NCBI RefSeq assembly: GCF_041053055.1
Contig: NZ_CP163443.1
Span: forward strand, 4,571,001 to 4,635,000
Length of the DNA stretch: 64,000 nucleotides
Direction of reading: 5' to 3'
Source of the DNA: Streptomyces sp. R41
GTDB taxonomy: Bacteria > Actinomycetota > Actinomycetes > Streptomycetales > Streptomycetaceae
Position numbers and translations under genes: made by a program. This document shows positions 25,471 to 33,203 of this stretch, one piece after another. Under the pieces are notes generated by a model. It had not been told where the DNA came from, did no database searches, and saw only the letters and a list, made by a program, of their open reading frames with translations. Positions within the stretch are counted from its first letter, which is position 1. Every line of letters starts with the position of its first letter.

Positions 25471-26306
25471 GCGAGCACCTGCACACGGCCCTCCGACTCG
25501 CGGCCGACGCCCTGCCCGTCCTTCCGCTGCGCAAGGGAAAGGTGCCCTTCGGGAACTGCCCGGCCTGCGCCAAGAACGCCTGCGGTGGCCGCCCAAACAT
25601 GAAGACCCCCGGCCCCTGCACCTGCCCGGCGCCCTGCCACGGCTGGGCCGCCGCCACTACCGACCCCCACGCCATCAACGCACCGACGTGGGCACGGGCC
25701 TGGAGCAACGCGGCGGCAGTGGCCTATCACCCCGGCGGCGCCGGCCTCACCGTCGTCGACCTCGACAGCGCGGAAGCCATCGCGTGGGCCCATGCGAGCC
25801 TGCCCGCCACCCGAATCGTGCGCACCACCAGAGGTGAGCACTGGCTCTACCAGGGCGTCATGCAGTCCGCCAACGCCGTACGGCCCGGCGTGGACGTCAA
25901 ATCCACGATGGCCTACGCGCGGTGGCTCGGTCCCGGCACCGGCACCATGACGGCGCTGCCAGCGGTCGTGCGCGCGCTAGCCGTGAAGGAACCCTCCACG
26001 GTCCGGCCCGCGCCGCAGGCCATCACCGTGCCCGCACGGGCCGGGAACGGGGAGTGCCGCCACCGCACGCCCGCCTACCTGGACCGTGGCATCGCCATGG
26101 CCGAGCAGCGCATCACCGAGGCCTCCAGTGCGGTGCACGCCACCGTGTACCGGACGTTCCTCGCCGTGCTGTCCGTCCACGGTCGGTGTGGCTGCCTCAC
26201 CGAGGCGCACATGGCGCGGTTGTTCACGGCCGCACAGGCCAAGGGCGAATCGGCCCGGCACTGCACCGACGCGTGGACCAACGCCCTGACCAGGTTGGGA
26301 CTGTGA
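25467..26306 (+). CDS. Bifunctional DNA primase/polymerase (prim-pol)
   Basis: Archaeo-eukaryotic-primase-fold protein of 279 residues, the replication enzyme of one class of AICE. LTVVDLDSAEA near residue 96 carries the metal-binding Asp pair, RTTRGEHWLYQG supplies the conserved His, and RPGVDVKS a further acidic residue. A Cys-rich insert (NCPACAKNACGG, CTCPAPCHG) near the N-terminus probably binds zinc. The start overlaps the methylase stop. Together with the downstream helicase it should initiate element replication after excision. Confidence 0.88.
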   Translation: MSEHLHTALRLAADALPVLPLRKGKVPFGNCPACAKNACGGRPNMKTPGPCTCPAPCHGWAAATTDPHAINAPTWARAWSNAAAVAYHPGGAGLTVVDLDSAEAIAWAHASLPATRIVRTTRGEHWLYQGVMQSANAVRPGVDVKSTMAYARWLGPGTGTMTALPAVVRALAVKEPSTVRPAPQAITVPARAGNGECRHRTPAYLDRGIAMAEQRITEASSAVHATVYRTFLAVLSVHGRCGCLTEAHMARLFTAAQAKGESARHCTDAWTNALTRLGL

Positions 26307-26308
26307 CC

Positions 26309-27790
26309 ATGCCCGACGACGAGAAGAACCCCGCCCGCGAGGTCATCGCGGACTACGCGCATGCGCACTTCCGGTACTTCCGCACCGCTGACGGGACCGT
26401 GTACGCGCAGAAGAACGGCCACCCCGTGGCACGGCCGATCCGCTCCCAGGGCACGACGGGCAGCCACCGACAGGAACTCATGGTCGGCCTGTTCAAGGAC
26501 GGGATCGGCGTGTTCAACGGAACCGCGCTCAAGGAGGCGTTGGACTTGATCGAAGCACTCGCGCTGACCGAGGACGTGCAGCCCGTGAACATCCGCGTCG
26601 CCCCGGGGTTCGACGGGGCGACGTGGCTGGACCTGGGCCGCGACGACGGGCAGTCCGTCCGTATCCACCCCACCGGCTGGGACGTGCTCACCCCGGACCC
26701 TCGCGAGGTGTGCTGGCGACGAACCCAGCTCACCGGGGAACTGCCCCTGCCGGCCAAGGACACCGACGGCAAGGGAATCGATCTGCTGCTCCGCCTGTGC
26801 AACTTCGCCAACGCCGAAACCGAATGCCTGGCCATCGCCTGGTTGATCGGCTGCCTCGGGCCGTCCGTGCCGGTACCGGCGCCATTCCTCACCGGGCCGC
26901 AGGGGGCGGGGAAGTCGACCGGGGGCCGGATGCTCACCAGGATCATCGAGGGGATGAGCGGTGACCTGCGACGGGCGCCGAAGGACGAGGAGAACCTCAT
27001 TGCGGCAGTGGCGGCGGGATGGATCACCGCGCTGGACAACCTGTCGCACATGACGCCGGATCTGTCGGACGCGATGTGCTGCATCGTGACCGGAGCCGAG
27101 AGCGTCAAGCGCGCCCTGTTCACCGACGGAGACGTGTTCCGCGTCGGCTACCGCCGCCCCCTGCTCCTCACCGGCATCGACGTCGGCGTCATCCGCCCCG
27201 ACCTAGCGGAGAGGCTCCTGCCTCTGCGTTTGGAGCGACCCCGCGTCCGGCGCACCGAAGCCGAACTCTGGGCGGACTACGCGGAAGTCCTGCCCGTGGT
27301 CCTCGGCTCGCTCCTCGACCTTACGGTCAAGGTCCGCGCGGTGGACGCGGAGACCCCCACCGATCTGCGGATGGCGGACTTCGCCCACCTGTGCGCGCAG
27401 TTCGACGCGGCAACCGGCCTCGGAGCGCTCCCCGCATACCGGGCCAGTCTGGACGACCTGAACGACGACGTGATCGAGGGTGACCTCCTCGCGCAAACCG
27501 TCCTGAGGTATGCCCACACCATCGAGCCGGGCGCGGCGCAGCAGATGACGTCCACGGAGTGGCTGTCCTGCCTCAGCCGCATCTACAGCGGCGAGGACGG
27601 CCGTCCCCTGCCCAAGGGGTGGCCGACCACGGGCAAAGTCCTCTCCGACCGCCTCAAGCGCCTCCAACCGACACTGGCGGCCCGGGGTGTCCTCATCGAC
27701 TCGGGCCGCACCAAGGCGGGCCGCTACCTCGAAATGACCCGCACGGTCGTCCTGACCCTGCCTCCCCACGAGCAGACGCGGGCGTTCTGA
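26309..27790 (+). CDS. SF3-like replication helicase/ATPase
   Basis: 493 residues. Walker A is TGPQGAGKST near residue 197 and the Walker B-like segment is WITALDNLSH near 240; RRPLLLTGID follows as a sensor region. The layout, an N-terminal domain, a central ATPase and a C-terminal winged-helix-like part, resembles phage and AICE replicative helicases that follow prim-pol genes. The ATG at 26309 is two codons after an in-frame GTG at 26303 that overlaps the prim-pol stop; either may be used. It is followed by a terminator and the iteron array. Confidence 0.82.
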   Translation: MPDDEKNPAREVIADYAHAHFRYFRTADGTVYAQKNGHPVARPIRSQGTTGSHRQELMVGLFKDGIGVFNGTALKEALDLIEALALTEDVQPVNIRVAPGFDGATWLDLGRDDGQSVRIHPTGWDVLTPDPREVCWRRTQLTGELPLPAKDTDGKGIDLLLRLCNFANAETECLAIAWLIGCLGPSVPVPAPFLTGPQGAGKSTGGRMLTRIIEGMSGDLRRAPKDEENLIAAVAAGWITALDNLSHMTPDLSDAMCCIVTGAESVKRALFTDGDVFRVGYRRPLLLTGIDVGVIRPDLAERLLPLRLERPRVRRTEAELWADYAEVLPVVLGSLLDLTVKVRAVDAETPTDLRMADFAHLCAQFDAATGLGALPAYRASLDDLNDDVIEGDLLAQTVLRYAHTIEPGAAQQMTSTEWLSCLSRIYSGEDGRPLPKGWPTTGKVLSDRLKRLQPTLAARGVLIDSGRTKAGRYLEMTRTVVLTLPPHEQTRAF

Positions 27791-27813
27791 TCCGCGATCC
27801 GCACGCTCAAGCG

Positions 27814-27847
27814 AACAGCAAGAAGAGCACGTGCTCCTCTTGCTGTT
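27814..27847 (+). terminator. Hairpin terminator after the replication operon
   Basis: A 16-bp stem (AACAGCAAGAAGAGCA and complement with one mismatch) with its centre at CACGTG, 24 bp after the helicase stop. Confidence 0.7.
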
Positions 27848-27957
27848 CGGCGGAACGCCGCCCCAAGGTCGCGCCGCGCAGCGGCCCCTTCTTCGCTCTG
27901 TGAGGCGCACCGAACTACAACAGGCAGCCCCTTTCTTTGTCCTAAGAGGGAAGATGC

Positions 27958-28163
27958 TGCGTCACCTGCGTCACCCGGCTCGGAAAACGGCCGCTGACCT
28001 GCGGCAACAGCGATGACGCAGACGGCTGGCTCTGCGTCATCCTGCGTCACCTGCGTCACCCGGTGACGCAGCCGATGACGCAGCGGTGACGCAGCCCCAA
28101 TCCGCCGCGTCACCCAAAACAGCAGGTCAGAGCCTCAAGTGACGCTGATGACGCGGTGACGCA
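27958..28163. repeat. Iteron array, candidate replication origin
   Basis: Thirteen copies of the nonamer TGCGTCACC or its complement GGTGACGCA (one- or two-base variants) in 206 bp: starts at 27958, 27967, 28012, 28033, 28043, 28052, 28062, 28074, 28085, 28106, 28138, 28147 and 28155. The left half is mostly in one orientation and the right half in the other. It sits between the helicase and excisionase genes, where an initiator-bound origin would be expected. Confidence 0.7.
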
Positions 28164-28236
28164 GAAATCCGAACCTCGGACAGAAGCGCACCGCGAGAAG
28201 CCCCCGAGCCATCCCGACTCGATGCCGAGGCCCCTT

Positions 28237-28482
28237 ATGAGCCGATCCCATCCTGCTCAACCCGACCCCCGAAGTACCCTCCGTAGCGGCTTGCCCGATC
28301 GGTACCTCACCCCCGACGACATCGCCGAGATGTTCGACGTGCCCAAAGAGACCGTCTACCAGTGGCGCCGGAAGCGCAGCGGCCCGCCCGGCTTCCGCAT
28401 CGGCAAGCACGTTCGCTACGACCCTGCCGACGTCCGCACCTACGTCACCCAGCGCAAGAGCGCCGACCAGGACGCCGCCTGA
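28237..28482 (+). CDS. xis: Excisionase / MerR-type helix-turn-helix protein
   Basis: About 81 residues. YLTPDDIAEMFDVPKETVYQ then WRRKRSGPPGFRIGKHVRY is the standard winged helix of AICE and phage excisionases (helix-turn-helix_17), with the wing ending at DPADVRTYV. It would direct the integrase to excise the element. I start at the ATG at 28237; a GTG at 28156 is in frame but lies inside the iterons. The integrase follows 90 bp downstream in the same direction. Confidence 0.85.
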   Translation: MSRSHPAQPDPRSTLRSGLPDRYLTPDDIAEMFDVPKETVYQWRRKRSGPPGFRIGKHVRYDPADVRTYVTQRKSADQDAA

Positions 28483-28572
28483 TACAGCCAGACACCGCGC
28501 ACCGCACCGCTTCCCCAGGGAGGGCCACACCGTGGCCCTCCCTTCTCCTTGCCCAGAAGGGACCGCCGCCGC

Positions 28573-29838
28573 ATGTCAGGCCACATTCAAGACCGCTGGT
28601 TCAAGACCGAGACCACGTCCGACGGCAAGACCGTCAAGGTCAAATCCGACCGCTACGGCACTGGCTTGAGGTACCGCGCCCGGTACATCGGCCCCGACGG
28701 CACCGAGAAGAGCAAATCGTTCCGCGACAGGGAAAAGCGGCTCGCTGAGAAGTGGCTCACCCACATCGAGGCCGACATGTCGCGGGGCCAGTACGTTGAC
28801 CCGCGCACCGCGCGAACCACCTTCCGGCAGTACGCGGAACGCTGGGTGAAGACGCACACGGGCGAGATCAACAGCCGGGAGGCAGCGGAACGGCGGCTCC
28901 GCCTGCACGCGTACCCGCACATCGGGACTCGCCCGCTCGGTTCGTTCAAGCCGGAGCACATCCGAGACTGGATCGCTGCCCTGGAAGACACCGTGCCGGC
29001 GGAATCGCACCGCCGCATCATCGTCGGCACCGTCTCGGCAGCGCTAAGCGCGGCGGTCGATGACGGACTCCTGAGCAAAAACCCCTGCCGCGCCCGAACG
29101 GTGCACCTTCCGAAGCCGGGCAAGCCGCGCGTCACCCCGTGGACGGCAGACCAGACGTTCGGCGTGCGGGCCGCCCTCGAACAGCGCTTCCGGGCTGCTG
29201 TCGACACCGGGGCAGGATGCGGGTTGAGGCAAGGGGAGATCTTCGGACTTTCGGAAGACGAACTCGACTACGAGGGCGGTTGGCTGGCCGTAGGCCACCA
29301 GCTCAAGCGCATCCGCGGTAAGTACGTGTTCGCGCTGCCGAAGGGCGGCAAGGTTCGTGACGTGCCGCTGCCGAAGGCCGTGGGCGCCGCCCTCCGGGAC
29401 CACGCCAAGAAGTTCCCTCCGGTCGATGTGACGCTCCCTTGGCGTACACCGGACGGCCCGCTCGTGACGAAACGACTCCTGTTCAGCGGGGTCGAAGGCA
29501 ACCACGTGCGCGTGAGCAACTTCAACGACCACCACTGGAAGGCCGCTCTGGCTGCCACAGGCATCATCCCGGCGCGGGAGGCGGGCGAGCGGTACGCGTC
29601 GGCCCCCGAGCACGGCATGCACGCGCTCAGGCACTTCTACGCGTCAGTGCTGCTGGACGCGGGCGAGAACATCCGTGCCCTGAGTCAGTACCTCGGTCAC
29701 AGCGATCCGGGGTTCACGCTGCGGACGTACACGCACCTGATGCCGAGTAGCGAGGGACGCACGCGAAAGGCTGTCGACAGCCTCTATCTGGCCTCCGCTC
29801 CACAAGATCACGGCCCAGAGACGGCCCAGGCAGCCTGA
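28573..29838 (+). CDS. int: Tyrosine recombinase (site-specific integrase)
   Basis: 421 residues. N-terminal arm-binding domain (about 1-65, including GLRYRARYIGPDGTEKSKSF), SAM-like core-binding domain (about 75-160) and catalytic domain with Arg in GCGLRQGEIFG (about 219), HALRH (about 350), LGHSDPG and the nucleophile Tyr in RTYTHL (about 385). AAGGG lies before the ATG at 28573. Only 59 bp separate its stop from the right att site, the usual int-attP arrangement, so it is the enzyme that inserted the element into pmt. Confidence 0.95.
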   Translation: MSGHIQDRWFKTETTSDGKTVKVKSDRYGTGLRYRARYIGPDGTEKSKSFRDREKRLAEKWLTHIEADMSRGQYVDPRTARTTFRQYAERWVKTHTGEINSREAAERRLRLHAYPHIGTRPLGSFKPEHIRDWIAALEDTVPAESHRRIIVGTVSAALSAAVDDGLLSKNPCRARTVHLPKPGKPRVTPWTADQTFGVRAALEQRFRAAVDTGAGCGLRQGEIFGLSEDELDYEGGWLAVGHQLKRIRGKYVFALPKGGKVRDVPLPKAVGAALRDHAKKFPPVDVTLPWRTPDGPLVTKRLLFSGVEGNHVRVSNFNDHHWKAALAATGIIPAREAGERYASAPEHGMHALRHFYASVLLDAGENIRALSQYLGHSDPGFTLRTYTHLMPSSEGRTRKAVDSLYLASAPQDHGPETAQAA

Positions 29839-29841
29839 CAC

Positions 29842-29876
29842 GGCCCCGATCAGTGCCAAACGCCCTGGTCGGGGCC
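29842..29876 (+). terminator. Integrase terminator hairpin
   Basis: GGCCCCGATCAG pairs with CTGGTCGGGGCC (one wobble) across an 11-base loop, starting three bases after the int stop. Confidence 0.7.
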
Positions 29877-29897
29877 TCATCAAGGCGGATCTCGCAG

Positions 29898-29992
29898 ACT
29901 TCATCTATTTCTGGCCCCTGTACACGGGCACCGCGATCCCGATCGACCAGTGGCGGTCGCGGATGTGGCTGGATACCTGGGTCTAGCTGGGC
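29898..29992 (+). repeat. attR: second copy of the pmt 3' end
   Basis: Direct repeat of 10888-10982 with two differences, both silent in the pmt frame or after the crossover zone. It would encode the pmt C-terminus from FIYFWPL to DTWV but lacks the rest of the gene. Its right flank carries the same palindrome (30003-30031) as the element's left end, so it also appears to be the left att site of an older element remnant. Confidence 0.85.
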
Positions 29993-30002
29993 GGACACAC
30001 GA

Positions 30003-30031
30003 CGATGGCGCGGCAGACTGCCGCGCCATCG
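30003..30031. terminator. 29-bp palindrome, copy of that after pmt
   Basis: CGATGGCGCGGCAG, A, and exact complement; identical to 10993-11021. Confidence 0.6.
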
Positions 30032-30067
30032 CTGTTGTTCGTGGTCGCTCGTGGCTGTATCGCTCTC

Positions 30068-31180
30068 TCAAGCGGTGTGAAGGATCCGAAAGCGATCGGG
30101 TTCCGCCGGATCTCGGTCGACGACTTGGATCGGCGTCCGAGCCCATTGCCAAACACTGATGCCTGGCGTGCGGGAGAACCGGATCTGCCCGCGGGTGCCT
30201 TCGACCGCAACGCGTGGCCAGGATTCGGCAGTGCGCGCCCGGTCCACGCCGTGAGAACGCAGCACATCGGCGAGGACGGCGACCGTGTCGTAACCCTCGA
30301 AGGCGACGAAGGAGGGCGCTTCGGCCAGCCGCTCACGAAGGGCCGTCTCGACTCGTGCACCGAGTGGGCTGAGGCGCTCGGGCAGGTAGCGCAAGAACGG
30401 GATCGCGGCGCTGTCGTCGCCCAGCAGGGTCGCCCATTCGGCGAACTCCGGTTGCCCGGCCGGAGCACCGATCATGATCTCGGCGAGGCGCTGGTCGTGG
30501 CGGACAGACTTGACGATCGACACTGCCGGCTCCGGGTGGCCGACCAGAAGAAGGAGGGCTGTCGCGCGATGGTCGACGAGTTCGTCGCACACCGCCGTGG
30601 GGGTGAGCACGCTCATGTCGAGCTCGACGACGGTGCCGCCGCGTGGAGCGAGGTAGTCCCGCAGAATGCTGGTCCCAGTCGCCCAGTAGACACTCGGCTG
30701 GGCCGCTACGGCGATACGACTGTGGCCCGCGCCGAGGAGGAAGTCCGCGTAGACCTGCCAGCCGCGGGACTGCGGCGGGGAGAGGCGCGCGACCCATGCC
30801 GTCGGCTGTTCGGTGAGCGCGTCGAGAACCGCTGACGAACAGAGGAACGGCAGGCCGAGGGCGTCGGCCCTGGCGGCAGCGGCGCGAGCGACGACGCTGT
30901 GATACTCCCCCGCCAAGGCGGCCACGCCCAGGCGAGCCAATTCGTCCACGGCCGCCGCGGCCCTCTGTGGATCAGCCGCGGTGTCTCGGACCACCAGCTC
31001 GAGTGGTCTTCCGACGATCCCGCCGGCGTCATTGACTTCGCGAACGGCCAGCTCGAGGCCGGCGAGCAAGTGCCGGCCTGCCTCGACCCAGCCGGGCCGA
31101 GTCAGCGGAACGAGAGCGCCGATCTGGACGGATGATCCGTCAGTCCGCTCCGCGCCGGGTGGCGATGGTGGCGTATTCAT
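30068..31180 (-). CDS. Leu/Ile/Val-binding-like substrate-binding protein without signal peptide
   Basis: 370 residues of the type I periplasmic-binding fold (LivJ/AmiC-like): IGALVPLTRPGWVEAG at the N-terminus, GLELAVREVNDAGGIVGRPL and VVRDTAADPQRAAAAVDELA, then PSFVAFEGYDTVAVLADVL. No signal peptide or lipobox precedes it, and no transporter genes are nearby, so it may be a cytoplasmic ligand sensor or be stranded. The start at 31180 (MNTPPSPPG) is used; a longer frame from 31330 runs through the decayed pmt copy. An inverted repeat (31207-31223) lies in its promoter. It is the sole gene between two pmt 3' repeats. Confidence 0.78.
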   Translation of the reverse strand: MNTPPSPPGAERTDGSSVQIGALVPLTRPGWVEAGRHLLAGLELAVREVNDAGGIVGRPLELVVRDTAADPQRAAAAVDELARLGVAALAGEYHSVVARAAAARADALGLPFLCSSAVLDALTEQPTAWVARLSPPQSRGWQVYADFLLGAGHSRIAVAAQPSVYWATGTSILRDYLAPRGGTVVELDMSVLTPTAVCDELVDHRATALLLLVGHPEPAVSIVKSVRHDQRLAEIMIGAPAGQPEFAEWATLLGDDSAAIPFLRYLPERLSPLGARVETALRERLAEAPSFVAFEGYDTVAVLADVLRSHGVDRARTAESWPRVAVEGTRGQIRFSRTPGISVWQWARTPIQVVDRDPAEPDRFRILHTA

Positions 31181-31206
31181 GCGGTGGCGTCTCCCGTGTG
31201 ACGATG

Positions 31207-31223
31207 CGGTTGCATGGCAACCG
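31207..31223. promoter_or_regulatory. Inverted repeat CGGTTGC-N3-GCAACCG
   Basis: Perfect 7-bp arms around ATG, 27 bp upstream of the substrate-binding-protein start; operator-like. Regulator unknown. Confidence 0.4.
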
Positions 31224-31274
31224 ATTATTTGTTCGCTGAGCTGACAGGCTTCAAGCAACCTTCGTTTTCTGATG

Positions 31275-31340
31275 TACACCGGCACCGCGATCCCCATCGA
31301 TGAACGGCGTTCACGGATGTGGCTCGACACTGGGGTCTAA
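31275..31340 (+). repeat. Third, decayed copy of the pmt 3' end
   Basis: Roughly 80 percent identical to the other two copies over 66 bp and still in frame: YTGTAIPIDERRSRMWLDTG, V, stop (TAA). Two Trp codons have become Arg and Gly. Likely the original chromosomal end of pmt, displaced by the first integration and since drifting. Confidence 0.75.
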
Positions 31341-31404
31341 CAATTCGGCGAACTCCCGCCCCATGAGCCACACCCCCCGCATAGGGTGCGGCGTAGACCA
31401 ACTT

Positions 31405-31422
31405 TTCTGAACGCGTTCAGAA
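31405..31422. promoter_or_regulatory. 18-bp palindrome TTCTGAACGCGTTCAGAA
   Basis: Perfect palindrome 35 bp upstream of the first PBP start, probably an operator in that promoter. The regulator is not identified. Confidence 0.5.
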
Positions 31423-31456
31423 GTTCGGGAGAGGGTCCACGGGGAGGGATCGCGCG

Positions 31457-33100
31457 ATGCGCAAGGGGGCAAAGGCAGCCGTCATCGGCAGTGTGTTCGC
31501 CGTGATGGTGGGGGGCGCCGGATACGGCGCGTACAACGTGGTGACCGCGATCAGCGGGGACAGCGGCTCGGGCGCGTCCGGGGCCGCCGCCGTGAAGACC
31601 GGGCCGCCGAGCAGCGCGGAGATCAAGGAGACCAGCCGCGCGTTCTTCGCGGCCTGGGAGAAGGGCGACGCGGCCAAGGCGGCGACGTACACCAACTTCG
31701 CGACGAGCGCGGAAGCGCTGCTGGCCGGTTACCGCAGCGACGCGCACCTCACCGACGTGAGGATCACGCCGGGCACGCCGTCCGGCGCGACCGTGCCGTT
31801 CTCGGTGAAGGCGACGGTGTCGTACGACGGGAAGAGCAAGCCCTTCTCGTACAACTCCGAACTGACCGTCGTGCGCGGGGACACCACCGGGAAGGCACTG
31901 GTCGGCTGGAAGCCGTCCGTCCTTTATCCGGAGCTGAAGGACGGGGACACGCTCGTCACGGGGGAGTCGGCGAGTCCGGCGATCGAGGCCGTGGACCGCA
32001 ACGACGTTGTCCTGACGAAGGAGAAGTACCCGTCCCTGGGGCCGATCCTGGACGCGCTGCGCGACAAGTACGGCGACACGGCGGGCGGCACGCCCGGTAT
32101 CGAGCTGGCGATCCGGCACGGGAGCGAGGACACCGGCGACACGACCCTGGTCACCCTCGCCAAGGGGCAGCCCGGCAAGGTCCGTACGACGCTCAGCGCG
32201 AGCGCGCAGGCCGCCGCGGAGAAGGCGGTCGCGCAGTACTCCGAGTCGTCCGTGGTGGCGGTGAAGCCGAGCACCGGTGAGGTGCTGGCGGTCGCCAACC
32301 ACCGCGCGGACGGGTTCAACGCGGCGTTCCTCGGCAAGCTCGCGCCCGGCTCCACGATGAAGATCATCACCGCGGCGATGTTCATCGACAACGGCGTGAC
32401 CACGATGAACGGCCCCGCTCCCTGCCCGGACACCGCGACCTGGCAGAGCCAGACCTTCCACAACCTCACGGGCATGAAGGCCAATGAGAGCGCCAGCCTC
32501 GCCAACAGCTTCATGCGGTCCTGCAACACGGCCTTCGTGAAGCTCATCGACGGCACCGACAAGGTGCCGCTCACCGACGAGTCGCTCACCACCGAGGCGC
32601 AGACGCGGTTCGGCCTCGGCCAGGACAACTGGAAGACCGGCATTCCGTCCTTCGACGGCAGCGTCCCCGCCTCCGCCGGCTCGGACCGCGCGGCGAACGC
32701 GATCGGTCAGGGCCAGGTCCAGCTGAGCCCGCTGAACATGGCGTCGGTGACGGCGACCGCCATCACCGGCACGTTCCGTCAGCCGGTCATCGTGCCGCTC
32801 AAGCTCGACGACCGCGTGCCGGCGCGGGCGAAGGGCCTGCCGATGAACACCGTCGCGCAGCTCAAGCAGATGATGCGGCTCACCGCGACGAGCGGCACCG
32901 CCGCGCGCGTCATGGCCGGGCTCGGCGGCGACATCGGCGCCAAGACCGGCTCCGCCGAGGTCGACGGCCAGACCAAGTCCAACAGCTGGTTCACCGGTTA
33001 CCGCAATGACATCGCGGCCGCCGCGATGACCCAGGAGGGCGGTCACGGAGGGGACGCAGCCGGTCCGATCGTCGCAGCTGTGCTACGAACTGGTGGCTGA
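31457..33100 (+). CDS. Penicillin-binding transpeptidase (class B type, MecA_N domain), paralogue 1
   Basis: 547 residues. An N-terminal membrane anchor (about 7-28), an NTF2-like MecA_N domain (about 55-165), a dimerisation region and a transpeptidase domain with PGSTMK (active Ser), SCNTAF and KTGSAEV in order. It cross-links peptidoglycan at the outer face of the membrane. The next gene is a paralogue with the same layout; both match the pair I recall beside pmt and ssgE in S. coelicolor (SCO3156/SCO3157), which suggests a role in hyphal or sporulation cell wall. GGGAGG precedes the ATG. Confidence 0.9.
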   Translation: MRKGAKAAVIGSVFAVMVGGAGYGAYNVVTAISGDSGSGASGAAAVKTGPPSSAEIKETSRAFFAAWEKGDAAKAATYTNFATSAEALLAGYRSDAHLTDVRITPGTPSGATVPFSVKATVSYDGKSKPFSYNSELTVVRGDTTGKALVGWKPSVLYPELKDGDTLVTGESASPAIEAVDRNDVVLTKEKYPSLGPILDALRDKYGDTAGGTPGIELAIRHGSEDTGDTTLVTLAKGQPGKVRTTLSASAQAAAEKAVAQYSESSVVAVKPSTGEVLAVANHRADGFNAAFLGKLAPGSTMKIITAAMFIDNGVTTMNGPAPCPDTATWQSQTFHNLTGMKANESASLANSFMRSCNTAFVKLIDGTDKVPLTDESLTTEAQTRFGLGQDNWKTGIPSFDGSVPASAGSDRAANAIGQGQVQLSPLNMASVTATAITGTFRQPVIVPLKLDDRVPARAKGLPMNTVAQLKQMMRLTATSGTAARVMAGLGGDIGAKTGSAEVDGQTKSNSWFTGYRNDIAAAAMTQEGGHGGDAAGPIVAAVLRTGG

Positions 33101-33203
33101 AGTCACCCCTCATAGGGCGGGACCCTAGGGTGGTGCTCTCGTTGAGCAGTTTGAGCAGCGTGAGACAGCGGGGGCATCAGGGGACAGCGGAGGACTGGAA
33201 GCT

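Larger units (their letters stand above)
10888..29992. mobile_element. Actinomycete integrative and conjugative element (AICE) inserted in pmt
   Basis: About 19 kb bounded by the pmt 3'-end direct repeats. It carries every expected AICE module: tyrosine integrase and excisionase beside the right att site, prim-pol plus helicase for replication with an adjacent iteron array, GntR regulator with operators, small transfer proteins, one FtsK/TraB translocase for double-stranded DNA transfer, a spread protein, and cargo. No phage structural genes are present. Several cargo genes are visibly less GC-rich than the flanking chromosome. AICEs usually target tRNA genes; use of a protein-coding gene is less common. 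Confidence 0.92.
29898..31340. mobile_element. Remnant of an older element in the same pmt site
   Basis: About 1.4 kb between the second and third pmt 3'-end copies. The left part repeats the palindrome found at the left end of the intact element; the only gene is a substrate-binding-type protein. No integrase is left. That this was an element is inference from the nested repeats. Confidence 0.55.

Noticed and set aside
10888..29992. Prophage
   Set aside because: No capsid, portal, terminase, tail or lysis genes; a TraB translocase, Spd-like proteins and prim-pol point to an AICE.
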